A DNA stretch of 64,000 nt from Fen-183 sp036504335 (GTDB lineage Bacteria > Acidobacteriota > Thermoanaerobaculia > UBA5066). This document shows, in pieces, positions 1 through 9,492 of the stretch. The notes beneath the pieces were generated by a model. It was not told the DNA's origin and ran no database searches. It saw only the letters and a list, made by a program, of their open reading frames with translations. The stretch spans positions 1 to 64,000 of the forward strand of contig DASXVJ010000023.1 in the NCBI GenBank assembly GCA_036504335.1, written 5' to 3'. A program made the position numbers and the translations under genes. Numbering within the stretch: the stretch's first letter is position 1; every line of letters starts with the position of its first letter.

Positions 1-142
1 GGACGATTAGCTCTCGACTTCGGGGGTTCGTCTTTGCTCTGCTATGGCAGTTCATCCGGGTTTCTCCGATGGCCTGCTGCTGTTTCGCACCAACAGCTTC
101 CCACCGGCTAACCCGGGTGAACAACCTCCTGAGTCTTTACAG

Positions 143-1003
143 CTAGCTCCTCAGGAACGACAGGACGTGCGAGAAGTCCTTCGCGCCGAGCCCCGCTTTG
201 CGCGCGCGTGCATAGTCGGCCCGGGCGGCCTCGACGACGGGCGCCGCGGCCGGGCCGCCGCCCGCTTCGACCATCAGGCGCAGGTCCTTCTCCATCAGCG
301 CGAGCCCGAAGGCCGGCGGCTCGCCGCCCGCGGCGAGAAAGTCCATCTTCGCCCTGAGGTACGGCGACACCGAGGGGATGGAGAGGAGCCACTCCGTCGT
401 CTCCTTCTCCGGCAGGCCGAGCTTCTTCGCGAGGCCCAGCGCCTCGCCGAAGGCCGCGAGCGTCACGCCGAAGAGAAGGTTGTTGACGAGCTTCATCGCG
501 GAGCCCTGCCCGACCGCGCCGAAGTGCAGGACGCCCTTCGAGACGGCGTCGAGGACGGGCCTCCCGCGCTCGAGGTCCGCCGCGTCGCCGCCCGCGAGGA
601 TCTTGAGCGTGCCGTCGACGGCGGGTTTCACGCTGCCCGCGACCGGGACGTCGCAGAAACGCGCGCTCTTCTCGCGGGAGCGGGCCTCGAAGGAGCGCGA
701 CGCGGCGGGCGTCACGGTCGAGAAATCCAGCCAGAGCGCTCCGGGCGCGAGGCCCGCGAGAAGGCCGTCGGGCCCGGACGCCACGGCCTCGACCGCTTCG
801 GGGTCGGACAGCATGGTGCAGACGATCCCGGCCGCCGCGGCCGCCTCGCGCGGTGTCCTGGCGACGGAGGCTCCGAGCGCCGCGAACGGCGCCGCGCGCT
901 CCGCGTTGCGGTTCCAGACGGTCGTGGGAAGGCCGGCGGCGAGGATCCGCCGGGCCATGGGGGCGCCCATGGCGCCGAGCCCGAGAAAGGCGACGCATGT
1001 CAT
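143..1003 (-). CDS. NAD(P)-dependent 3-hydroxyisobutyrate dehydrogenase-like oxidoreductase
   Basis: A 286-residue beta-hydroxyacid dehydrogenase. The N-terminus VAFLGLGAMGAPMARRIL is the glycine-rich Rossmann motif of this family; next come the substrate-binding DVPVAGSVKPAVDGTL (equivalent to the family DAPVSGG motif) and GQGSAMKLVNN with the catalytic lysine. Length is normal for the family (about 290). Such enzymes oxidise 3-hydroxyisobutyrate, reduce tartronate semialdehyde or act as glyoxylate/succinic semialdehyde reductases; the sequence alone does not choose. The ATG at 1003 is preferred over the ATG at 1012 because a TAAGAT hexamer lies exactly 7 bases upstream of it. It diverges from a GlcD-like flavoprotein only 23 bases away, so both may handle 2- or 3-hydroxyacids (inference). 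Confidence 0.88.
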   Translation of the reverse strand: MTCVAFLGLGAMGAPMARRILAAGLPTTVWNRNAERAAPFAALGASVARTPREAAAAAGIVCTMLSDPEAVEAVASGPDGLLAGLAPGALWLDFSTVTPAASRSFEARSREKSARFCDVPVAGSVKPAVDGTLKILAGGDAADLERGRPVLDAVSKGVLHFGAVGQGSAMKLVNNLLFGVTLAAFGEALGLAKKLGLPEKETTEWLLSIPSVSPYLRAKMDFLAAGGEPPAFGLALMEKDLRLMVEAGGGPAAAPVVEAARADYARARKAGLGAKDFSHVLSFLRS

Positions 1004-1010
1004 GGGCGAC

Positions 1011-1020
1011 ATCTTAAGAT
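1011..1020. promoter_or_regulatory. Palindromic divergent -10 element (ATCTTAAGAT)
   Basis: The 10-base perfect palindrome reads TAAGAT on both strands. On the plus strand the hexamer (1015-1020) ends 6 bases before the GTG at 1027; on the minus strand (1016-1011) it ends 7 bases before the ATG at 1003. This is consistent with two leaderless divergent transcripts sharing one AT-rich box. No convincing -35 is visible for either. Confidence 0.5.
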
Positions 1021-1026
1021 CGTCGC

Positions 1027-2426
1027 GTGGCGCGGCGCGAGATCTCTCCCGAGGAAGCGCGCGCCCTGACGGCGATCGTCGGGGAGACGCACCTCCTCGC
1101 GGCCGCGGACGACCTCGCGCCGTACGCGAAGGACTGGACACGCGATCTCGTCGCGATCCCCGCAGCCGTCGCGCGGCCGCGCACGACGGAGGAGGTTTCG
1201 CGTCTCCTCGCGTTCTGCAGCGCGCGGGCGATCCCCGTCACGCCGCAGGGCGGGCGTACCGGGATGTCGGGAGGCGCCCTCGCGGTCTTCGGCGGCCTCG
1301 GCCTCGCGCTCGACCGGATGACCTCCATCCTCGAGATCGACGCCGACAACTTCGTCGCGGTCGCGGAGGCCGGCGTCGTGACGCAGACGCTGCAGGAAGC
1401 GGCGGAAGAGAAGGGCCTCTACTACCCTCCCGACCCGGCCTCGCGCGGCTCGTGCACGATCGGCGGCAACGTCGCCGAGAACGCGGGCGGCCCGCACGCC
1501 GCCAAGTACGGCGTGACGGGGCGCTGGGTGATGGGACTGGAGGCGGTCTTCGCGGACGGCTCGATCGCGGTGACGGGCGGCAAGACGCGCAAGGACGTCG
1601 CGGGCTACGACCTCACGTCGCTCCTCGTCGGGAGCGAGGGGACGCTCGCGGTCGTCACGAAGGCGTGGCTGCGCCTCATCGCGAAGCCGGCCGCGTGGGC
1701 CACGGTGCTCGCGCCGTTCCCGTCGCTGGAGTCCGCCGCGAAGGCCGTGTTCGAGATCCACCGCCGCGGCCTCGTGCCGTCCGCATGCGAGATCGTCGAC
1801 AGGCCGGCAGCCGAGGTCGCGTCGAAGAAGAAGGGCGTTCCCGTGCCGTTTCCCGAGGCGGAGGCGCGCATCCTCCTCGACTTCGACGGCGCGGCGGAGG
1901 AGGAGGTCGAGCGCGAGGTCACGGCGGCGGGGGAGGTCCTCCTCGAGTGCGGAGCGCTCGACGTGGCGCTCGCGGCCGACGAGCCGCGCCGCCGCGCGCT
2001 GTGGGACGTGCGCCGCGGAATCGCCGAGGCGATCCACGAGCTCGGCGTGTCCTTCGAGCTGGACCTCGCGGTGCCGCGTTCGGAGCTCGTCGCGCTCGTG
2101 ACGGGCGTGAGGCGGCGCGCCGCGGAGGCGCACCTCCGCGCCTTCACGTACGGCCACGCGGCCGACGGCAACCTCCACGTGCGCCTCCTGCGCGAAGGGA
2201 GCGCCACATTCGACGAGGCGGCGGTCGAGGCCGTCATGGCCGCGGTCTACGAGGAGACCGTTCGGCTCGGGGGGACGATCACGGGCGAGCACGGCGTCGG
2301 CCTGACGCTCCGGAAGTTCCTGCCGCTGCGGCGCCCGCCGGCGTTCCTCGCCGCGATGCGCGCCGTGAAGGCGGCGCTCGACCCGAAGGGAATCCTGAAC
2401 CCCGGCAAGCTCGTCCCGGACGCCGG

Positions 2427-2430
<4 letters not shown>
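1027..2430 (+). CDS. FAD-binding oxidoreductase, GlcD/D-lactate dehydrogenase family
   Basis: 467 residues with an FAD_binding_4 domain followed by an FAD-oxidase C domain. Visible landmarks are TPQGGRTGMSGGAL (PP-loop for FAD), YYPPDPAS and CTIGGNVAENAGGPHAAKYG (the typical GlcD/DLD FAD-contact segment), LVGSEGTLAVVTKA, and near the C-terminus FTYGHAADGNLHVRLL and GEHGVGLTLRK. Members oxidise D-2-hydroxyacids such as D-lactate or glycolate and pass electrons to a quinone or partner flavoprotein; the substrate here is unknown. The GTG start is supported by TAAGAT 6 bases upstream and there is no Shine-Dalgarno. The stop overlaps the start of the following MFS gene (ATGA), so the carrier may bring in or export its substrate. 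Confidence 0.9.
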
Positions 2431-3656
<1,226 letters not shown>

Positions 3657-3682
3657 CGCGATCCGAAGCCACGCTCCTCCGC

Positions 3683-3688
3683 TACACT
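3683..3688 (+). promoter_or_regulatory. Candidate leaderless -10 (TACACT) of gatB
   Basis: TACACT lies 6 bases before the gatB ATG at 3695, the spacing seen at ten other starts in the window. No Shine-Dalgarno is present between the previous stop and this ATG. Confidence 0.42.
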
Positions 3689-3694
3689 CGCGGG

Positions 3695-5158
3695 ATGCCG
3701 ACGTCCCCGTTCGAGCCGGTGATCGGGCTCGAGGTGCACGCGCAGCTCAAGACGAAGAGCAAGACGTTCTGCGCCTGCCCCGTGACGTTCGGCGCGCCGC
3801 CGAACACCGCGGTGTGCCCGGTCTGCCTCGGCTACCCCGGCACGCTGCCGGTCCCGAACCGCGAAATGGTCACGCTCGCGATGCGCGTCGCGCTCGCGGC
3901 CGGGTGCGCGATCCAGGCGCGGTCCGTCTTCGAACGGAAGAACTACTTCTATCCCGACCTTCCGAAGGGCTACCAGATCTCGCAGTACGAGCGGCCGCTC
4001 GCGACCGGGGGCCGCGTCGCCGTCGAGACGGACGCGGGGCGCCGGGAGATCCGACTGAACCGCATCCATCTCGAGGAGGACGCGGGCAAGTCCATGCACG
4101 AGGTCCCGTGGGACGACGTGTCGTCGTCCGCCTCGCTCGTCGACCTGAACCGCGCGGGCACGCCGCTCATCGAGATCGTGACGGAGCCCGAGATCGCCTC
4201 GCCGGAGGAGGCGTTCGACTACCTCCTCAGGCTGCGCCGCCTCGTGCGCTGGGTGGACGCCTCGGACGGGAACATGGAGGAGGGCTCGCTGCGCTGCGAC
4301 GCGAACGTGTCGCTCCGGCTCCGGGGCGCCGTCGCGCTGGGCGTGAAGGTCGAGATCAAGAACCTCAACTCGATCGCCCACGTGAAGAAGGCTCTCGAGC
4401 ACGAGATCGCGCGGCAGGCGGCCGTCCTCTCCGCGGGCGGCACGGTCGTGCAGGAGACGCGGCTCTTCGAGCCGGGCACCGGCGCGACGAAGACGATGCG
4501 GACGAAGGAAGAGGCGATGGACTACCGCTACTTCCCGGATCCCGACCTCGGCGCGCTCGAGGTGGACGCGGCGTGGGTCGCCGCGGTGCGCGCCTCGCTG
4601 CCCGAGATGCCCGAGCCGCGCGCGGAGCGGCTCGCGGCGCGGTACGCGCTGCCGGCCGCGGACGCGGAGCTTCTGTGCTCGTCGCGGCCGCTGGCGGACT
4701 GGTACGAGGCGGCCGTCGCCCTCCACCCGTCGAACCCGAAGGCGGTTGCGAACTGGCTCCTCTCGGACCTCCTCGGCCGGATGTCCGACGCGGACCGGCA
4801 GGCCGGTCGCGTCCCCGTTTTGCCGGGTCACCTCGCGGCTCTCGTCGCGCTCATCGACGCCGGGACGATCTCCGGAAAGATCGCGAAGGAGGTCCTGCCG
4901 GACGTCATCGAGACCGGGAAGGCGCCCGCGGACCTCGTGAAGGAGAAGGGCCTCGTCCAGATTTCGGACGAGGGCGCGCTCGGACAAGCCGTCGCGGCGG
5001 TGATCGAGGCGAACCCGGAGCAGGTCGCCGCGTACCGGGGCGGGAAGGCCGCGGCGTTCGGGTGGTTCGTCGGACAGGTCATGAAGGCGACGGGCGGCAA
5101 GGCCGCTCCGGCGGTCGTGAACCGCCTGCTGAAGGAACGGCTCGGGCCTCCCGCGTGA
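3695..5158 (+). CDS. gatB: Asp-tRNA(Asn)/Glu-tRNA(Gln) amidotransferase subunit B
   Basis: 487 residues. GatB of the GatCAB complex activates the side chain of misacylated Glu-tRNA(Gln) or Asp-tRNA(Asn) with ATP and amidates it using ammonia supplied by GatA. The N-terminus FEPVIGLEVHAQLKTKSKTFC is the family hallmark, with CPVCLGYPGTLPVPN holding the zinc cysteines, and KGYQISQYERPL and HLEEDAGKSMHE following. The C-terminal ~150 residues are the helical YqeY/tRNA-binding tail. gatA and gatC are not in the window. The stop overlaps the GTG start of ftsE, an unexpected pairing of translation and division genes. Confidence 0.97.
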   Translation: MPTSPFEPVIGLEVHAQLKTKSKTFCACPVTFGAPPNTAVCPVCLGYPGTLPVPNREMVTLAMRVALAAGCAIQARSVFERKNYFYPDLPKGYQISQYERPLATGGRVAVETDAGRREIRLNRIHLEEDAGKSMHEVPWDDVSSSASLVDLNRAGTPLIEIVTEPEIASPEEAFDYLLRLRRLVRWVDASDGNMEEGSLRCDANVSLRLRGAVALGVKVEIKNLNSIAHVKKALEHEIARQAAVLSAGGTVVQETRLFEPGTGATKTMRTKEEAMDYRYFPDPDLGALEVDAAWVAAVRASLPEMPEPRAERLAARYALPAADAELLCSSRPLADWYEAAVALHPSNPKAVANWLLSDLLGRMSDADRQAGRVPVLPGHLAALVALIDAGTISGKIAKEVLPDVIETGKAPADLVKEKGLVQISDEGALGQAVAAVIEANPEQVAAYRGGKAAAFGWFVGQVMKATGGKAAPAVVNRLLKERLGPPA

Positions 5159-5865
5159 TCGAGTTCTACCGCGTCGCCAAGGAATACCAGGGCCGCCGCG
5201 TCCTCAAGGACGTCACGTTCCAGGCGAAGAAGGGCGAGTTTCTGTTCCTGACGGGGCCCTCGGGCGCGGGCAAGACGACGCTCCTCCGGCTGATCTTCCG
5301 CGCCGAGGCGCCCACCGAGGGCCAGATCATCGTGAACGGGATGAACGTGAGCGGCATGCCGCCGTCGCGCGTCCCGTCGCTGCGGCGCTCGATGGGCGTC
5401 GTCTTTCAGGACTACAAGCTCCTTCCGCGGCGGACGGTCCTCGAGAACGTCACGTACGTTCAGAAGTTTCTCGGCGTCCCCGCGGCCGAGCGCCGGCGCC
5501 GCGCCTACCAGACGCTGCGCCTCGTCGAGCTGCACCACCGGATGTCGGCGCTCCCCGAGGAGCTGTCCGGCGGCGAGCAGCAGCGCGTCGCGCTCGCGCG
5601 CGCGCTCGTGAACGACCCCGTGCTCCTCGTGGCCGACGAGCCGACGGGCAATCTCGACCACCGCCTCGCACAGGAGGTCATGAAGCTCCTCGTCGAGATC
5701 AGCCTGCGCGGGACGACGGTGCTCGTCGCGACGCACGACCAGGACCTCATCCGGGAAGCGGGGCGGCGCTGTCTCACGCTGGACGGCGGCCGGGTCGTCG
5801 ACGGGCTCGTGGAGGGGGCGCTCCCCCCGCAGGCCGCCCACCGGCGCGAGGACGCCCCGCGATGA
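5155..5865 (+). CDS. ftsE: Cell division ATP-binding protein FtsE
   Basis: 236-residue ABC ATPase. Walker A is GPSGAGKTT (about residues 34-42), the Q-loop is VFQDYKLLPRRTV, the signature is LSGGEQQRVALARAL and Walker B is LLVADEPTGNLD, followed by ATHD. FtsE pairs with FtsX at the septum and regulates peptidoglycan hydrolases through periplasmic activators. The start is a GTG overlapping the gatB stop, and the gene ends in an ATGA overlap with ftsX. The Q-loop DYKLLP sequence is characteristic of FtsE rather than of a generic LolD/MacB ATPase. Confidence 0.95.
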   Translation: MIEFYRVAKEYQGRRVLKDVTFQAKKGEFLFLTGPSGAGKTTLLRLIFRAEAPTEGQIIVNGMNVSGMPPSRVPSLRRSMGVVFQDYKLLPRRTVLENVTYVQKFLGVPAAERRRRAYQTLRLVELHHRMSALPEELSGGEQQRVALARALVNDPVLLVADEPTGNLDHRLAQEVMKLLVEISLRGTTVLVATHDQDLIREAGRRCLTLDGGRVVDGLVEGALPPQAAHRREDAPR

Positions 5866-6767
5866 AGGGCGCGGCGTCGCTCGGCGCGCTGTGGAGCGAG
5901 ACGGCCGAGAGTCTCGTGAGGGCGCGCCGCATGACGTCGCTCTCGGTCGCGCTCATCGCGATTTCGATCGGCCTCGTCGGCGCGTTCTTTCTCGTCGCGG
6001 AGAACCTCCGGGGCGTCGTCGAGACGGTGCGGGACGAGTCGGCCGTGACCGTGTTCCTGCGGCCCGGCGTGACGGACGCGGACCGGGCGGACCTCGAGCG
6101 CATCGCGCGGGACTCGCGCCTCGTCGCGAAGACGAAGCGCGTGACGCCGGAGCAGGCGCGCGCGCGCTTCTCGGACTGGTGGCGCTCCCTCGCGCCCGCC
6201 GCGCGCTCTCTCCCGACGAACCCGTTCCCCGAGTCGCTCGAGCTGGAGCTCGAGCCGTCCGCCGTCGCGTCCGAGGCGATCCCGGGCTTCCTGAAGAACC
6301 TCGCCGCGCACCGCGCGGTCGAAGAGGTCCAGTTCGACGTGGACTGGATCCGCCGGCTGCGGGGCGCCGTGCAGCTCGCGAAGATCGCGGGCTTCGTCCT
6401 CGCGGCGCTGCTGACGCTGGGCGCCGCGTTCACGATCGCGAACGTGGTGCGGCTGACGATCCTCCTCCACCGCGACGAGATCGAGATCCTGCGGCTCGTC
6501 GGCGCGCCCGAGCTCCTGATCCGCGGGCCGTTCGTCCTCGGCGGCCTCGCGCAGGGCCTCCTCGGCGCGGCGCTCGCGGTCGCGGGCCTCTGGCTCGTGT
6601 ACCGCGGCGTCATCGCGTGGGTGGCCGCGACGAAGAACGCGTTCCTCGGCGTCTTCGCCGTGCGCTTCCTGCCGGGGTCGACGTCACTGCTCCTGCTCGC
6701 GTTCGGCGTCGCGGCCGGCGTCGCCGGCGGCCTCCTCGCGGTGCGGCGGAAGAACCTGGCCGGCTAG
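5862..6767 (+). CDS. ftsX: Cell division protein FtsX (ABC permease-like)
   Basis: 301 residues. An N-terminal membrane segment (about residues 24-45, SVALIAISIGLVGAFFLVAEN) is followed by a periplasmic domain of about 130 residues and three C-terminal helices, the standard FtsX topology. SAVTVFLRPGVTDADRADLERI is the first beta-alpha unit of the FtsX extracellular domain. FtsX carries the FtsE signal across the inner membrane to murein hydrolase activators. Many genomes place such an activator or a tail-specific protease next to ftsX; here a low-GC cassette on the opposite strand follows 13 bases after the stop. Confidence 0.93.
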   Translation: MKGAASLGALWSETAESLVRARRMTSLSVALIAISIGLVGAFFLVAENLRGVVETVRDESAVTVFLRPGVTDADRADLERIARDSRLVAKTKRVTPEQARARFSDWWRSLAPAARSLPTNPFPESLELELEPSAVASEAIPGFLKNLAAHRAVEEVQFDVDWIRRLRGAVQLAKIAGFVLAALLTLGAAFTIANVVRLTILLHRDEIEILRLVGAPELLIRGPFVLGGLAQGLLGAALAVAGLWLVYRGVIAWVAATKNAFLGVFAVRFLPGSTSLLLLAFGVAAGVAGGLLAVRRKNLAG

Positions 6768-6780
6768 CTTGGTCTCACGT

Positions 6781-7602
6781 CTACCTGAGTATTTCTCTTA
6801 GGGCATTTACGATGGCCCAGACGTGTGTGGGGACGCTCTGTCGAACAGCCTTGTCTGCCCGGGCAGTTCTGCGCTTGTGCGCGTTCCGAACTCGATCTTT
6901 GTTGATTCGGGCGAGAGCCTGCTGCGCCACTTGATCTCTCTTGGTCTGCGACGTAATCCGATCAAATACGTCGATTAGGGGCCCGATCGGCATTGCTCCG
7001 ATCTGCGCCGGGGTCGGTACTCGGCCCTTGGAATTAGGCTGAATCTTTATGGATCCCGCCTTGACCCCTTTCTGAAGGTATTTTCTCGCCGCTTGCTCCA
7101 AGGCCTGACAGGCCTCGTCGAATCCCTCCTGCCAACGGCCCGCTTCGAATGCCTCGTAGGCAGGACCCAGGGCAGTACGTACGGTGTGAGGTTCGCCTGC
7201 TAGCGGCGGTTTCGATGAGAGCTCAAGGCCAAGGTCAACGTGATCGACAACAACCGCGATCTTGCTTCCATCTGATCGGAGTATTCCAATCCCCATTGCC
7301 TTCGCGCTCGCCATTACCGTACTGCTGAGCACGACTTCGCCCGGTACACAGAATGCGCAACGGAAGTCGGCGCCGGTGGATCGTCCATAGTCACGCCACG
7401 CCCGCATTGCTGCATCGGACGGGGTTGAAGTGACTTCGATAACTAGAGTGGTGCTCTTTCTGCGTGCATATAGAGCGGGCATGGAAGGGTACGAAACGTC
7501 GGCGTATTCGAGTCGGACTTTGTATCCCATACCACTGAGGTAATCCCGGCACACCGTCGCGTGCTCCTCTAACCCGGTGGCTAGAGTGCGAAACGTAACC
7601 AT
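6781..7602 (-). CDS. Unrecognised protein with a degenerate PD-(D/E)XK-like N-terminus and HEPN-like C-terminus
   Basis: 273 residues, no family that I can name. The N-terminal ~125 residues look like a restriction-endonuclease-type alpha/beta fold: an early helix (LEEHATVCRDYLSGMGYKVRL), then the strand TTLVIEVTS (E56) where a nuclease would show ExK, then DYGRSTGADFRCAFCVPGE, which resembles the region after the catalytic strand. The lysine is replaced by threonine, so catalysis is doubtful. Residues ~145-270 are helical (AYEAFEAGRWQEGFDEACQALEQAARKYL) and contain R237-x4-H242, compatible with the HEPN Rx4-6H RNase motif. It is the last gene of a tight minus-strand operon, 3 bases after the ParB-like gene. 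G+C is visibly lower than in the flanks. The domain assignments are inference. Confidence 0.55.
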   Translation of the reverse strand: MVTFRTLATGLEEHATVCRDYLSGMGYKVRLEYADVSYPSMPALYARRKSTTLVIEVTSTPSDAAMRAWRDYGRSTGADFRCAFCVPGEVVLSSTVMASAKAMGIGILRSDGSKIAVVVDHVDLGLELSSKPPLAGEPHTVRTALGPAYEAFEAGRWQEGFDEACQALEQAARKYLQKGVKAGSIKIQPNSKGRVPTPAQIGAMPIGPLIDVFDRITSQTKRDQVAQQALARINKDRVRNAHKRRTARADKAVRQSVPTHVWAIVNALREILR

Positions 7603-7605
7603 CCG

Positions 7606-8544
7606 CTATCCGAGAAGTCGATCGATAGTTGTGCGGAGGCGGAGAAGGACGGTTCGTAGAGACTCGGACACCCTGGGCGGAGAGATCTGTTCCAACCTCT
7701 CGATGAGACGCGAGACAGTCATCTCCGCCTGATGCTGTGCCTCGGATGCCGCCACCGTCTCCTGGTATGCCTGCTCTACGTTGAATTCCGGATCCCGAAT
7801 GAGCCGCATGGCGCTGGCTCGGGCGACGTCCCGGGTGACCTCGCCTCGAGCGACGCTGCGTGCGAGCCGTGTGAGTTTTCGCGGTTCGACGGTATTCTTG
7901 ATTACTCGCGTACGGTACTTAGAGAGAATGGAATCGCGGAGCGAGTCCTCTTCCTTGAAATTCAGAATGTCTCGCTTTCGCAGCGACTCTGCCGCCTTTG
8001 TCGCTTCCAAGACATGGTCGACGGTGATCTCCTGCTTGCTTCGAGGCTTTTCGAGTTCCGCACGGAGCATTGACCTGTACTTGTCCGGCAAGGAAAGGAG
8101 CTTCTTCAGGCGGCGTACTTCACCCCGTGACATGGACGCGGCACTAGCGAGCTCACCTTCGGTCGGCTTGCTGCCTTCATTCCTCTTCGTGAGCTCCTTC
8201 TCGATTTCTTCCAGTTTGTAGGCTGTCGGAAGCGGATCCCAGTCGCGTCTAGCGTTGTGAATCGCGAACATCATCAGAAGATTGCGGAGTCGGTCCGGCT
8301 TCTCCTGAACGATGGCGGGCACTTGCTTTAGATTGAGCTTTAGGGCGCAGCGCCAACGGCGTTCGCCGTCGAGTAGACGGTAGTGGCTTGCTTCACGATA
8401 GACAGTGAGTGGTACGAGGATCCCTTGGTGCTTGATGCTTTCCTGCAGAGAGGCCAGCTCGTCCTCGCGGAAAATCAGGCGCGGGTTTTCCGGGTTCTTT
8501 TCAATGCTGCTGGTCTGAAGAAGCGTAACGCGGGCGTCGGCCAT
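7606..8544 (-). CDS. ParB/Spo0J-type CTPase-like protein
   Basis: 312 residues. The N-terminal ~110 residues carry ParB boxes: NPENPR and LQESIKHQGILVPLTVY (residues ~34-49, box I), LDGERRWRCAL (~59-68, box II with GERR at 60-63) and HNARRDWDPLPTAYKL (~96-111, box III). A helix-turn-helix segment (EGELASAASMSRGEVRRLKKLLSLP) follows, then a long helical tail. Chromosomal ParB binds parS and clamps DNA using CTP, but this copy has no ParA beside it, lies between an adenine methylase and a nuclease-like gene (gaps of 2 and 3 bases), and has low G+C. It is therefore more likely an accessory DNA-binding component of a mobile or defence cassette than the chromosome-partition protein. The N-terminal family call is firm, the role inferred. 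Confidence 0.78.
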   Translation of the reverse strand: MADARVTLLQTSSIEKNPENPRLIFREDELASLQESIKHQGILVPLTVYREASHYRLLDGERRWRCALKLNLKQVPAIVQEKPDRLRNLLMMFAIHNARRDWDPLPTAYKLEEIEKELTKRNEGSKPTEGELASAASMSRGEVRRLKKLLSLPDKYRSMLRAELEKPRSKQEITVDHVLEATKAAESLRKRDILNFKEEDSLRDSILSKYRTRVIKNTVEPRKLTRLARSVARGEVTRDVARASAMRLIRDPEFNVEQAYQETVAASEAQHQAEMTVSRLIERLEQISPPRVSESLRTVLLRLRTTIDRLLG

Positions 8545-8546
8545 CG

Positions 8547-9425
8547 TTAGATCCTCGGCGGCTTTCGCGTTGAGAGTAAGACCTCGGAAACTGAGCGGCG
8601 CTTCGAGACATCGTTAGCAAGAGTGGATGCGCGCGTGATGACGCTTCGATGAAAGCCGGGATACAGGTCGATCACGCTGTCGTGATCTGCGTTGCTCACG
8701 ATGACCTGCGCCCCACGATCAGCGAGCCGAACAGCGAGCGACGCCAGATCGCGTTGATCTGCCCAGCTGAAGAGTTTCTCGTTATATTCAACGAAGCCGT
8801 TGTTGTTGTGCATTGTGACGTACGGTGGATCAAGGTAAACGAGATCGCCGGCCTTTACGCCTTGAAGCGCCTTCCGAAAGTCGCTGTGTCTGAGCGAAAC
8901 AGCGCGCTTTCTGAGCGCGGCAGCACAGTCCTTGAGTAACTTCGGATCGATGATGTTCCATGTTTTCGGACGGCCGTAGGGGACGTTGAATTCACCGGCG
9001 AGGTTGACTCTATAGAGGCCGTTCCAACAGACCTTGTTCAGGTAGATGAACCTCGCAGCATCGAAGAAGGGATCAGATGCGCTCATCCGGCGCCACTCAA
9101 GGAAACGTCGCTTCGATGGGCGGAGCCCTGACAGGTGACTGAGAACTTGTTGTACGTCGTTCTTGACGGCGAGATATGTGGCGACTAGGGGCTGGCAGGT
9201 ATCGCTTAGTTGAGCCGAGGGCGGCCGAAGCGAGAAGAAAAGGGCGCCAGAGCCAAAGAAGGGCTCGAAATATCGGTTGAAGGTGGAGGGAACAACCGGG
9301 AGTATTTGCGGCACGAGCAGGCGCTTTGAACCGGCCCAACGAAGAAAGCCGCGAAGCGGCTCTTCGACTCGACTTGCCGGCGAGCGCGGGCTGAGCACCT
9401 CTTTAGACCTCGACGGAGCCAGCAT
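8547..9425 (-). CDS. D12-class DNA N6-adenine methyltransferase (Dam family)
   Basis: 292 residues, about the length of Dam enzymes. Motifs in order: FLRWAGSK (residues 27-34, SAM-binding motif X), FEPFFGSG (53-60, motif I), YLNKVCWNGLYRVN then GEFNVPYG (~128-151, Dam-type target-recognition region), YLDPPY (197-202, catalytic DPPY) and VIVSNADH. It transfers a methyl group from SAM to adenine N6 and closely follows the GATC-methylating Dam pattern, though specificity cannot be read with certainty. It is the first gene of a three-gene minus-strand operon with 2- and 3-base gaps. The start at 9425 has TAGACT 9 bases upstream and no clear Shine-Dalgarno. The lower G+C suggests acquisition. Confidence 0.9.
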   Translation of the reverse strand: MLAPSRSKEVLSPRSPASRVEEPLRGFLRWAGSKRLLVPQILPVVPSTFNRYFEPFFGSGALFFSLRPPSAQLSDTCQPLVATYLAVKNDVQQVLSHLSGLRPSKRRFLEWRRMSASDPFFDAARFIYLNKVCWNGLYRVNLAGEFNVPYGRPKTWNIIDPKLLKDCAAALRKRAVSLRHSDFRKALQGVKAGDLVYLDPPYVTMHNNNGFVEYNEKLFSWADQRDLASLAVRLADRGAQVIVSNADHDSVIDLYPGFHRSVITRASTLANDVSKRRSVSEVLLSTRKPPRI

Positions 9426-9492
9426 GTGACTAGGAGTCTACGGCAGCCCACCACACATACCAGGTGAGCGACGGACTCAGATAACCGGTGAA

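Noticed and set aside
1..142. Possible RNA gene (tmRNA or similar) at the left edge
   Set aside because: I compared both strands with tmRNA, RNase P and SRP RNA signatures and found no tag-LAA reading frame, no GGTTCGA T-loop and no conserved core. A stretch with AGGAGG on the minus strand gives only a short open frame running off the window. Left unassigned.
1004..1012. ATG at 1012 as start of the 3-hydroxyisobutyrate-dehydrogenase-like gene
   Set aside because: It overlaps the putative -10 hexamer (1016-1011); the ATG at 1003 has the 7-base spacing seen elsewhere and a standard N-terminus for the family.
7606..8544. Chromosomal partition gene parB marking an origin region
   Set aside because: No parA partner, no parS-like 16-mer noticed, low G+C and linkage to a Dam-type methylase argue for an accessory copy.
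6781..9425. Prophage or integrative element
   Set aside because: No integrase, transposase, structural phage gene, tRNA target or convincing attachment repeats; only the three-gene cassette can be supported.
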